Source: Phytophthora colocasiae (lineage: Eukaryota > Oomycota > Peronosporomycetes > Peronosporales > Peronosporaceae). From it: a stretch of 64,000 nucleotides of DNA. The stretch is from positions 1,674,001-1,738,000 of the forward strand of contig JAGKQI010000100.1 of the NCBI GenBank assembly GCA_018806915.1. The letters are read 5' to 3'. Both the position numbers and the translations under genes were made by a program. The notes beneath the pieces were generated by a model. That model saw only the letters and a program-made list of their open reading frames with translations. It did no database searches and was not told the origin of the DNA. Of the stretch, positions 57,713-64,000 are shown in pieces (position 1 is the first letter of the stretch; each line of letters starts with the position of its first letter).

Positions 57713-58466
57713 GCAAGTCGATCGTGTAGGCAGCGCCGTGCCTACTCAGGACCTTGAAGGGTCCAATGAAGCGATGCTTCAACTTGTTGCTAACCGTGGA
57801 GCTAACAGTGTTAAGAGGTAGGTTCCTAGTGTCGAGTAGCACTAAGTCCCCCACATTAAATACACTTAAGTTTCCTCTCCCATGTTGGTCTGAGTACTCC
57901 TTTTGCTTGTCCTGTGCGAGTGCCATTGCATCTCGCACCCGGCTGATCACATTCAGCCTGTTGCCGACAAATGTCGTCAACTTCTTCCGCAGTGCGGCTG
58001 GTTCCACACCGGAAACCTGGGAGGAAAGCTCTTTCCGAGCCTCTCCCCCACTTACTCTCGAAGCCGCGGTGCCCCCACCCAGTGTGAGCGGCACCAGGGG
58101 GTTCCGAAGCCCGTTCAAGTAGAACGGCGTGAACCCCGTTGACGCGTGTACCGCGTTGTTGAGTGCAAACTCAACCATAGGCAGCTGCGCTGACCAAGAG
58201 CGCGGCGCCTCAGCGCAAACACTGCGCAGCACGTCCTCAACCACTCGGTTGACGCGCTCAGTCTGACCATCGGTCTGCGGATGGTCCGCTGTTGACATCG
58301 TCAACCGTGTTCCTAGCAATTGGAACAGCGTTTTCCAAAACGCAGCGGTAAACCGCGGGTCGCGGTCAGAGACAACAGTCTCCAGGCAACCCGTGATAGC
58401 GGAATACGCTATCAAGGAACAACTTCGCAGTTTGTTCCCCGGTAATGGTCTCAGAGACCGGAGCAA
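56868..58466 (-). CDS. Gypsy-4 Pol end: integrase core and chromodomain
   Basis: 532 codons. Enters after a shift with VVSDRDPRFTAAFWKTLFQ (second catalytic Asp), TADHPQTDGQTERVNRVVED (Glu), ALNNAVHASTGFTPFYLNG, then the integrase C-terminal part FNVGDLVLLDTRNLPLN and HRFIGPFKVLSRHGAAY. A long Gln/Arg/Gly-rich linker leads to a chromodomain near the end (YHVERVLHERRRGGKRQLRV, KWRGYPASQSTWEPIERL). The linker and chromodomain are encoded opposite the antisense gene. The first catalytic Asp is on the preceding broken frame (58629-58366: SLDFVFGLPADD). Confidence 0.9.
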   Translation of the reverse strand: MLRSLRPLPGNKLRSCSLIAYSAITGCLETVVSDRDPRFTAAFWKTLFQLLGTRLTMSTADHPQTDGQTERVNRVVEDVLRSVCAEAPRSWSAQLPMVEFALNNAVHASTGFTPFYLNGLRNPLVPLTLGGGTAASRVSGGEARKELSSQVSGVEPAALRKKLTTFVGNRLNVISRVRDAMALAQDKQKEYSDQHGRGNLSVFNVGDLVLLDTRNLPLNTVSSTVSNKLKHRFIGPFKVLSRHGAAYTIDLPKSMTTHPTFYVGRLKRYHDPQGHAAPQEVEGGREEESEPPRREVERQAQSAPGNREFGDSQGRSRTPVEGTSGVDTPRGQVSRPLGASRATTGSTRTVATPGETSSPEGRRPLDGGSQVPAKRHYGLHDHEDPASRDAGLPTDARHQAGRLQRQPDRHAQGQGQPQAQGYAFGGGGSPPVAEQQVGREAQSKASESPTSGTARKSSRARPPPALLDRNGERHYHVERVLHERRRGGKRQLRVKWRGYPASQSTWEPIERLQVDCPKAVACWEEARRLPRK

Positions 58467-58629
58467 GATGCACCATCTTGCTCAACCGGCATACAAACAC
58501 CACAATGCCGGTGTTCTTCTGGTCATCGGCCGGAAGGCCGAAGACAAAGTCGAGACTCATCGACTTCCAGCAGTCCAGTGGGACTGGCAGGCTCTGCAGC
58601 GGAGCCGACGCGTGCCCCGCAGGCTTCAC
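58366..58629 (-). pseudogene. Gypsy-4 integrase, first part of catalytic core
   Basis: Reads SMSLDFVFGLPADDQKNTGI, VVFVCRLSKMVHLAPVSETI and FRYHGLPGDCCL before a stop. The next frame continues as ETVVSDRDPRF. The shift lies around 58385-58400. Confidence 0.85.
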
Positions 58630-58642
58630 GCGCTGACATGTT

Positions 58643-59587
58643 TCACATGTCTTGATGTATGGCCACCCACTTGTACATGTGGGCCCACCAAAACATCAGA
58701 GAGACCCCATGATAGGTCTTCTCTCGGCCCAAGTGGCCACTCGAAGGCACATCGTGTGCCTCGTGAAGTATATCATACTTCAGATCCTCGTCGTTCGGAA
58801 CAACGACCCGCGGAGGATCCCCGGGCTTCACCCGATAGTGGAGCAGGCCATCGGCCCACTCATAGCGGTGGAGCCGTGCCCGCTGTCGAGGCGTAAGCCA
58901 TTCGACCTTGGCATCTGTGCCAGCGGACAAATACCGCACAATAGGGGCGAGGGTATCATCGTCCCGATACGCCAAGCGTATTCGATCGTAAAGATCCGTC
59001 GTGGCCCGACTAATATGAGCGAACTCATAGTCGGGCCTGCGCGACAAAGCGTCGGCAAGCGTGTTGAGCTTGCCAGGCTTGTATTCAACGCGGAAGTTAT
59101 ACTCCGCGAAGAATGACAGCCAACGCGCCATCCGCTGCGATAAGTGCGGCGTATGGATGGCTGTCCGCAAGGACGCGTGGTCCGTATAGACCACAAAGGG
59201 CCTTGAGCCCAGAAGATGCACCCTGAACTTGACAAGGGCATACTTCATCGACAAGAGTTCCTTGTCGTGAACGGGATAATTCCGTTCGGCAGCCTTCAGC
59301 TGCCTGGACTGGAACGAGATCACCCTATCTCGTCCCTCATCGTCCTGTTGCAATAGCGCACAGCCAATTGCATAGTCGGAAGCGTCACAGACAACGCTAA
59401 ACGACTTGGCATCGTCCGGCAACGCCAGGACGGGCGCGCATTGCAAGCTCGCCTTGATGCTGTCAAAAGCATCCTGGTGCTGGCGCTCCCAGCACCACTC
59501 GGCCTCCTTCTTCAGAAGGTCCGACAAAGGCTTTGCGAGTCCCGCATAGCCAGCACTGTACTTGTGCAAGTAGTTGGCTAAGCCCAA
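58643..59587 (-). CDS. Gypsy-4 reverse transcriptase end, RNase H and integrase zinc region
   Basis: Begins LGLANYLHKYSAGYAGLAKP (RT connection). RNase H: FSVVCDASDYAIGCALLQ, DKELLSMKYALVKF, VYTDHASLRTAI, NTLADALSRRPDYE. It then runs into the integrase N-terminal His pair (HDVPSSGHLGREKTYHG). It is preceded by a TAG (59606-59608), giving RS-stop-KDLRKW, and followed by a shift before the Cys pair. Confidence 0.9.
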   Translation of the reverse strand: MGLANYLHKYSAGYAGLAKPLSDLLKKEAEWCWERQHQDAFDSIKASLQCAPVLALPDDAKSFSVVCDASDYAIGCALLQQDDEGRDRVISFQSRQLKAAERNYPVHDKELLSMKYALVKFRVHLLGSRPFVVYTDHASLRTAIHTPHLSQRMARWLSFFAEYNFRVEYKPGKLNTLADALSRRPDYEFAHISRATTDLYDRIRLAYRDDDTLAPIVRYLSAGTDAKVEWLTPRQRARLHRYEWADGLLHYRVKPGDPPRVVVPNDEDLKYDILHEAHDVPSSGHLGREKTYHGVSLMFWWAHMYKWVAIHQDM

Positions 59588-59605
59588 CCACTTCCTCAGG
59601 TCCTT

Positions 59606-60416
59606 CTATGACCGAGGAACAGGCCATGCCGCAATGGCTTTGACCTTGTCAGGATCCGCTCGGACCCCGACGCTGCTGACGAAGCAGCCGAGGACCTTAA
59701 TCTCCTCAGCTGCGAAGACGCACTTGTCGATGTTGGCATAGAGCTTGTTAGCTCTCGCGACCTCAAACACTCGACGGAGGTGCTCTCGATGCACCTCTAT
59801 AGCCGTCTTGCCTCCCTCGGCACGGCTATGGACGAATATATCGTCAAAGTACGTCTGCGTGAACGCACGCAAAGGTCTAAACAACTGTGTGACCAAGCGA
59901 TTGAAGGTCGCTGGTGCGTTGTAGACCTTGTGGCATTACCAGCCACTCCCAGAGCATACCGCTCGGCGTGCTCACGGCCGTGAGCGGGATATCACACTCC
60001 CGCATCAGGATCTGGTAATATCCATCCACCAGATCCAGCGCGCTATACAGCGTGCAGCCGGCCATGTTGTTCAACAACACATCCGTGCGAGGGATCGGCG
60101 TCTGTGCTGGCACAGTCGCGCTGTTCAGCTTGTTGTAAGCATGAACCAGACGCCACTTCCCGTTCGGCTTGCGAACGCAGAAGGTTGGCGTCGAGTGCGG
60201 GGACTTCGATTCCCGCACCATTCCCGCTTTCGCCTTAGCGGCGAAGAACGCGTCAATGACGTCGCTCTGCTCTCGGGGCAGGGGCCATTGACGCGTGACA
60301 CAATACTTTGTGCCTGGCACGAGATCAATCTCGTGCCTGATCCCTCGGTCTGGTGGGAGCTTTGAGGGTGGGTCCTTAGACACCACGTCCTCAAACTCCT
60401 TCACTAAAGGATACAA
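59606..60416 (-). pseudogene. Gypsy-4 reverse transcriptase
   Basis: The first frame (60416-59877) has HEIDLVPGTKYCVTRQWPLP, GKWRLVHAYNKLNSATVP, YSALDLVDGYYQILM and WLVMPQGL. A shift near 59930 leads to the second frame (59896-59606), with the catalytic box YFDDIFVHSR and VLGCFVSSVGVRADPDKVKA, ending at a TAG. The catalytic residues are present but not in one frame. Confidence 0.9.
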
Positions 60417-60433
60417 CGGATCCTTCGGATTCT

Positions 60434-61795
60434 TCAGAATCTCGGAGCCCGTGCGCGACGCACGCTGCTTCCGGAACTCCTCCAGGACGTCTTCGTCCAG
60501 GAGTTCAACTCCTCTGGAGTGGGCTCCGGCCTAAGGAGAACCATCTCCGATATCTCCCCGGCCTTCAACTCGGCCAGGAAGTCCTCCATCGCGACTTCCT
60601 CGAGGTTCAATAGCTCTGATACCTCAGGCAGGGGTGCCAACTCGATGGCCCCCGCCTTCACGCGATGCCCGGTCACGCCGTCGAAGATGTGATAGCATTC
60701 TTCGACCGGCTGTGACCTAGGAGCCTTTAGCTCCTGCCCTAAGTCCTCGTGGACTTCTTCGGGATGGTATTCTACCAACCCCGGCTTACGACCATGGCGT
60801 GGGGTTAACTTACCCACGCCAGGTGATGCCACTACGATGGCATCACGAGCCCTCATGGCTCCGTGCGGAACTGCGTTACCCGCATCGGAAGCACCCTTGG
60901 TGTCTTCCTGATCAGTTATGGTCTGAGCGACCTTGCGTGGAACTACTTCTCTCACGCCTGGTGATGCCACTACTTCGGCATCACGAGCCCTCGTGGCTTC
61001 ATGCGGAACTCTGTTACCCGCATCAGTTATGGTCTGAGCGACCTGGCGTCGAACTACTTCTCGTACGCCTGGCGATGCCACTACTTCGGCATCGCGAGCC
61101 ATCTTGGCTCCCTGCGGAACTCTGTCACCCGTTTGTGGACCTAAGTTACCCACCTGTTTAGTGCCCTCGGGCACTACCACAGTCGCAGCCTGTACGTTGC
61201 TGCGACTTCGTGCATGGGGCCCTGCTGTCGTTGCAGACCCACATGTAGGGCAAGGGCCTCCGCCCGTTGCCCCGGCCATCCATGGCCCACGATCACTTCT
61301 CGTGTGGGGCGATGTAGCACCGACTACACCAGCCCCCAAATACTCCTCGGACGCTGCCGCGTCCTGGCGGTTCCAGCGAACGCCCTTAGTCCTGACAGAG
61401 GTGGGAACATGACTCACCAAAGCTCTGTCAGAGACTGCAGGCCGGCTAGCCCCAATGGCTTTGCCGCGCCAATCGATCCAGGGCTCGTGCTTCTCAAGCC
61501 ACGGTATCCCTAGGATCAAGTCGTACTTGTCCATCTCGAGGACAATGAACGACTCCACGCTGTCGAAGTCCTCAAACTTCACAGCCAGGTCCACCTGGAC
61601 CTTTGGTACTTCCACCACCGTACCATCGGCTAGTCGTACGGCGACTAGCCCACTTCCCTCGCTCTCACGTAGAGCGTCCTCAAACTTGCCGCGGTTCCTC
61701 GCGACAGTTTGTCGGCGAGCAAAGTTCTTGCTCGCCCCAGAGTCTATCAAGACTCTAAAGGAGTTTTTAAACCCCCGTACACTCGCGTGTACCAC
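60434..61795 (-). CDS. Gypsy-4 protease and linker
   Basis: In the -1 frame relative to gag; the frame is open up to GPVGAGRPTGE at the gag end (about 61935). Protease: FRVLIDSGASKNFARRQTVA (active site DSGA), VRLADGTVVEVPKVQVD, YDLILGIPWLEKHEPWIDW. The linker holds three repeats of about 45 residues (DAEVVASPGVREVVRRQVAQ type; see 60820-61110). Near 60500 the frame should shift to reach RT (LLDEDVLEEFRKQ). Confidence 0.88.
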   Translation of the reverse strand: MVHASVRGFKNSFRVLIDSGASKNFARRQTVARNRGKFEDALRESEGSGLVAVRLADGTVVEVPKVQVDLAVKFEDFDSVESFIVLEMDKYDLILGIPWLEKHEPWIDWRGKAIGASRPAVSDRALVSHVPTSVRTKGVRWNRQDAAASEEYLGAGVVGATSPHTRSDRGPWMAGATGGGPCPTCGSATTAGPHARSRSNVQAATVVVPEGTKQVGNLGPQTGDRVPQGAKMARDAEVVASPGVREVVRRQVAQTITDAGNRVPHEATRARDAEVVASPGVREVVPRKVAQTITDQEDTKGASDAGNAVPHGAMRARDAIVVASPGVGKLTPRHGRKPGLVEYHPEEVHEDLGQELKAPRSQPVEECYHIFDGVTGHRVKAGAIELAPLPEVSELLNLEEVAMEDFLAELKAGEISEMVLLRPEPTPEELNSWTKTSWRSSGSSVRRARAPRF

Positions 61796-61923
61796 CAGCA
61801 GCCCACCGCTGCCCTTCTCCGCTTTGAGAGTCCCAAGACTCTCTGGGGCTAAGTCTCCACTGCGTGTGCCTCCCGCACCACCCGCATGGGGACTTAGTGT
61901 TTCCCCAGTAGGGCGCCCCGCCC

Positions 61924-62937
61924 CTACTGGTCCCCGGAGTTCCCCTGACTCTTGGGCGCCGGCTTCTTCCAGCGGCCCTTAGAGCCTTGAGGCTTGGAAG
62001 ACCTCTTCCATTGACCCCCAGAGGGGCAGACACGTGCGAAGTGTCCGAAACGGCCGCACTCGAAACAGCGGATGCGTTTCTGCTCGGCGAGCCCCAAGTC
62101 CATAGGGGCTGGTCCCGAGCCTGCTCCATTCCCAGGAGCACTGGCCGACGCCGTCGTCGGCCCGCTGTGGCCTTGCCACGCAGAGGCAGGAGTCTGAGCG
62201 TGTGTATGGCTGTACTCCTCCTGGAGCGCGACTTGAATCGCCTCCTCCATCGTGTTGGCCTGCGCGCGGAACAGTTGCGTGCGGGCCGGGCTTACTCTTA
62301 AGCCGTCCATGAACACAGTTACTTGGATGTGTTCAGGTAGGGGGTTCCCTACCAGAGATGCCGCGAGAACGGGCATCTCTTGGATGTACTCGTGCAGGTC
62401 TCGTTTTCCTTGCTTGCAGGCTAGGAAGCGTGACCGCTGGCGATACTCATAGTTCACCGGGAGGAATGCGGCCCGAAGCTGTTCGCACAGCTGGGCCCAG
62501 GATGTAAAACATCCAGGCGACGTCGCTTCGCGCGTGTACGCCCATGTCTTCGCTCGACCCCCGAGGTTAGACAGCGCGAAAGCGACCCGAAGTCGCTCCA
62601 CCGAGATGAGAGCCGCCTCCATGGCGAGCTCAACTTCTCGGATCCAGAAGTGAAGGTTTTCACCTTCTTTCCCTTCATAGGGAAGAACCTTGAGTCTTAA
62701 AGGCTTGGGCTGAACCGGCCTCGGTTCAACCACAGGAGCCTCAAAGGTTCCTCGAACGTGCTCAATGAGCCCACGTTCGTACATGTCGAACGCCGCCACG
62801 CGTTCGACCTGCTCGGCCGGCGTCGCCGCCACCAAGCTCCGGAAGGCATCCATCCCAAAGATGCCCGCCATCTTCCGGACCGACTCAAACTGAGAGTCGG
62901 TCAAGTGAGGAAACTCACTTCGATCCATGATGGCCAA
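61924..62937 (-). CDS. Gypsy-4 Gag
   Basis: An intact 337-aa protein. The likely start is ATG 62937 or the one at 62928 (MDRSEFPHLTDSQF). The gag domain has LRLKVLPYEGKEGENLHFW, VAFALSNLGGRAKTWAYTRE, YRQRSRFLACKQGKRDLHEY and VTVFMDGLRVSPARTQLF. A zinc knuckle, CFECGRFGHFARVC, and a Lys/Gln/Ser-rich end follow. The order and residues match the Gypsy-2 Gag. The end overlaps pol by a -1 frame, and the 9-bp hairpin CCAGTAGGG/CCCTACTGG (61941-61916 region) sits just behind, as in Gypsy-2. Confidence 0.93.
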   Translation of the reverse strand: MAIMDRSEFPHLTDSQFESVRKMAGIFGMDAFRSLVAATPAEQVERVAAFDMYERGLIEHVRGTFEAPVVEPRPVQPKPLRLKVLPYEGKEGENLHFWIREVELAMEAALISVERLRVAFALSNLGGRAKTWAYTREATSPGCFTSWAQLCEQLRAAFLPVNYEYRQRSRFLACKQGKRDLHEYIQEMPVLAASLVGNPLPEHIQVTVFMDGLRVSPARTQLFRAQANTMEEAIQVALQEEYSHTHAQTPASAWQGHSGPTTASASAPGNGAGSGPAPMDLGLAEQKRIRCFECGRFGHFARVCPSGGQWKRSSKPQGSKGRWKKPAPKSQGNSGDQ

Positions 62938-62992
62938 CTACTTCTGGCCACAGAGGATTCTAGGCGTAGGATTGACTACAAGTGCTACCAAG

Positions 62993-63308
62993 TGTGACGG
63001 GGGTCACACAGCACTTCACACAGAGGAAGGCTTGGAGTATACAAACTCCTAGTGAACGGCAGTTCACTCGGTCCCCAAAGACTTGGGGAGACTAACTAAA
63101 GATTAGGTAGATTTAAGACTGAATATATTATAGATACTTGTTAGCTTGGCCTGCAATACAAACTAAAAGCTATCTATAGTGTAACCTATATAGAAGGTGA
63201 TAGGTGGCTGCGGAGCCACCTGCCACGTGTCACCATGATGTGTGACACACCAAATGTATCCACTTCGGAAGAGTGACTAAAGTCACTCTTCAATGTAACC
63301 CTGTTACA
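62993..63308 (-). repeat. Gypsy-4 5' LTR (316 bp)
   Basis: Three substitutions from the left copy. It ends 60 bp before the ATG of the membrane protein gene. Confidence 0.93.
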
Positions 63309-63368
63309 GGAATAGACAATTTACACACTCGTGTACACAAGACACTCGAAGGACAAGGGCTGATCTGC

Positions 63369-64000
63369 ATGGTCTCGCCCTCTCAAACATCACGAACGCC
63401 CTGCGTTGTTGAGCCACGGAAACGCTGTCGTCTTGGCACGTACGTCTCAAAACTTCAAAAAGCCTGGAACAGCACTCAACTAAGCCATTTTGGTGGCAAA
63501 TATTCTCTCGAACGGGTGTTGGCACTGCAAGATTACGTTCGAAATACCTCATTGACTCGAGTGCTGTTAGTTTGTCTCGGTACTCCCGTTCCAATGATAC
63601 TACTGGTTGTTTTCCAAGAAGTAGTCCCCCTTCAGAAACCTACAGATGGCTGGCAAGTAAATTACGGACTCTGGATACGCGTAGGGATCCAAGCGGCAGT
63701 AATTGCCTATGCAGTGACGACATTTATGCAGTATCACGTGAACGAATCTACTGTTTCCCCTCGACAACTCGCTATCATTTGCGTATTTGAAGCGGTAATT
63801 TATACTGTGGTGGGGATGATCATTGCCGCGTGTTGGGTTTTTCCAGTTCCGTTCATTCACTTTACTCTTTTCTGGGTTTTACCTACAACTTTGCTGATAT
63901 CACGACGAATTGTCACGGGAGCTCAAGCATTTCATAAACTAAGTTTACAAAAAGATCAATTGCAACGTTTTGGTAAAGTTCTCTCTTCTCAACTCGTCAT
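63369..64000 (+). CDS. Oomycete multi-pass membrane protein, 5' part (runs off the window)
   Basis: An open + frame from ATG 63369 to the end of the window (210 codons, no stop); it is also open upstream to 63309. The start MVSPSQTSRTPCVVEPRKRC is followed by LGTYVSKLQKAWNSTQLSHF, KYSLERVLALQDYVRNTSLT and at least four hydrophobic segments: VLLVCLGTPVPMILLVVF, VGIQAAVIAYAVTTFM, LAIICVFEAVIYTVVGMIIA, FIHFTLFWVLPTTLLIS. From memory, Phytophthora has many proteins with this SLERxxALxxYxRxTS start and membrane part; no biochemical role is known to me. Gypsy-4 sits directly upstream and probably separates it from its promoter. No oomycete initiator was seen in the 60 bp between LTR and ATG. Confidence 0.8.
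   Translation, partial: MVSPSQTSRTPCVVEPRKRCRLGTYVSKLQKAWNSTQLSHFGGKYSLERVLALQDYVRNTSLTRVLLVCLGTPVPMILLVVFQEVVPLQKPTDGWQVNYGLWIRVGIQAAVIAYAVTTFMQYHVNESTVSPRQLAIICVFEAVIYTVVGMIIAACWVFPVPFIHFTLFWVLPTTLLISRRIVTGAQAFHKLSLQKDQLQRFGKVLSSQLV

Larger units (their letters stand above)
55029..63308 (-). mobile_element. Gypsy-4: chromodomain gypsy element, leftward, hairpin-saturated, broken pol
   Basis: 316-bp LTRs (55029-55344, 62993-63308) begin TGTGACGGGG on the + strand and end GTTACA; read in element direction they start TGTAACAGGG, like Gypsy-2. Flanks GGAGT/GGAAT fit a 5-bp duplication with one change. The primer-binding site, read leftward from 62990 TGGTAGCACTTGTAGTC, is nearly that of Gypsy-2. 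Gag is intact. Pol is broken by several shifts and a stop. An intact 728-codon antisense gene lies at 55526-57712. Three LTR differences were counted. Dense perfect hairpins occur throughout, as in Gypsy-2. Confidence 0.93.

Noticed and set aside
61916..61960. Gypsy-4 gag-pol junction as a canonical frameshift site
   Set aside because: The hairpin and -1 frame are there, but the heptamer GGGGAAC does not allow good re-pairing in the A site, so it was not listed as a feature.

Overview
The window looks like a transposon-dense, gene-poor stretch of an oomycete genome, most likely Phytophthora or a close relative. The evidence is an RXLR-dEER secreted effector gene with an oomycete-type initiator, a partial oomycete multi-pass membrane protein at the right edge, and transposon families of oomycete type (gypsy, MULE, hAT and piggyBac, with DOT1 and SET cargo). 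Only the effector (44885-45310) and the membrane protein (63369-64000, running off the window) look like ordinary host genes. Nearly everything else is mobile DNA. Insertion boundaries could be fixed to the base from target-site duplications (TSDs) and long terminal repeats (LTRs).

Layout. 1-10381: a decayed Ty3/gypsy element (Gypsy-A). Its gag is split by a 5.3-kb Mutator-like element (750-6024, 9-bp TSD) that carries a MULE transposase and a SET-domain gene. That element is itself split by a non-autonomous TTAA element of piggyBac type (1980-3476). 10980-12690: scrambled gypsy remnants in both orientations. 14010-16528: a hAT element with a perfect 8-bp TSD. 16629-17680: a MULE 3' remnant. 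17773-25559: a 7.8-kb piggyBac element with a broken transposase, a DOT1-like histone methyltransferase gene and a ~1-kb inverted duplication of shared exons. 25618-43437: Gypsy-1 (728-bp LTRs), with Gypsy-2 (31489-39811, 460-bp LTRs) inserted between its RNase H and integrase. 43514-44557: a small terminal-inverted-repeat element. 44833-45310: RXLR effector and its promoter. 45399-54643: Gypsy-3 (704-bp LTRs), inserted 88 bp behind the effector. 55029-63308: Gypsy-4 (316-bp LTRs), inserted about 60 bp in front of the membrane protein gene.

Three observations stand out. (1) Gypsy-2 and Gypsy-4, a related pair of chromodomain elements, are packed from LTR to LTR with short perfect hairpins (stems mostly 7-11 bp, loops mostly 0-10 nt), while Gypsy-1 and Gypsy-3 are not. 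The hairpins lie in LTRs, gag, pol and an antisense gene alike. (2) The same two elements share a long antisense ORF that converges on, and overlaps, the chromodomain end of pol. (3) Two unrelated DNA transposons here, MULE and piggyBac, have the same two-gene convergent plan: a transposase plus a different histone lysine methyltransferase (SET in one, DOT1 in the other).

Most element genes carry frameshifts or stops, several of them at homopolymer runs, so some lesions could be sequencing errors. Hand-counted LTR differences (Gypsy-1 7/728, Gypsy-2 1/460, Gypsy-3 5/704, Gypsy-4 3/316) agree with the nesting order. All counts and alignments were made by eye.
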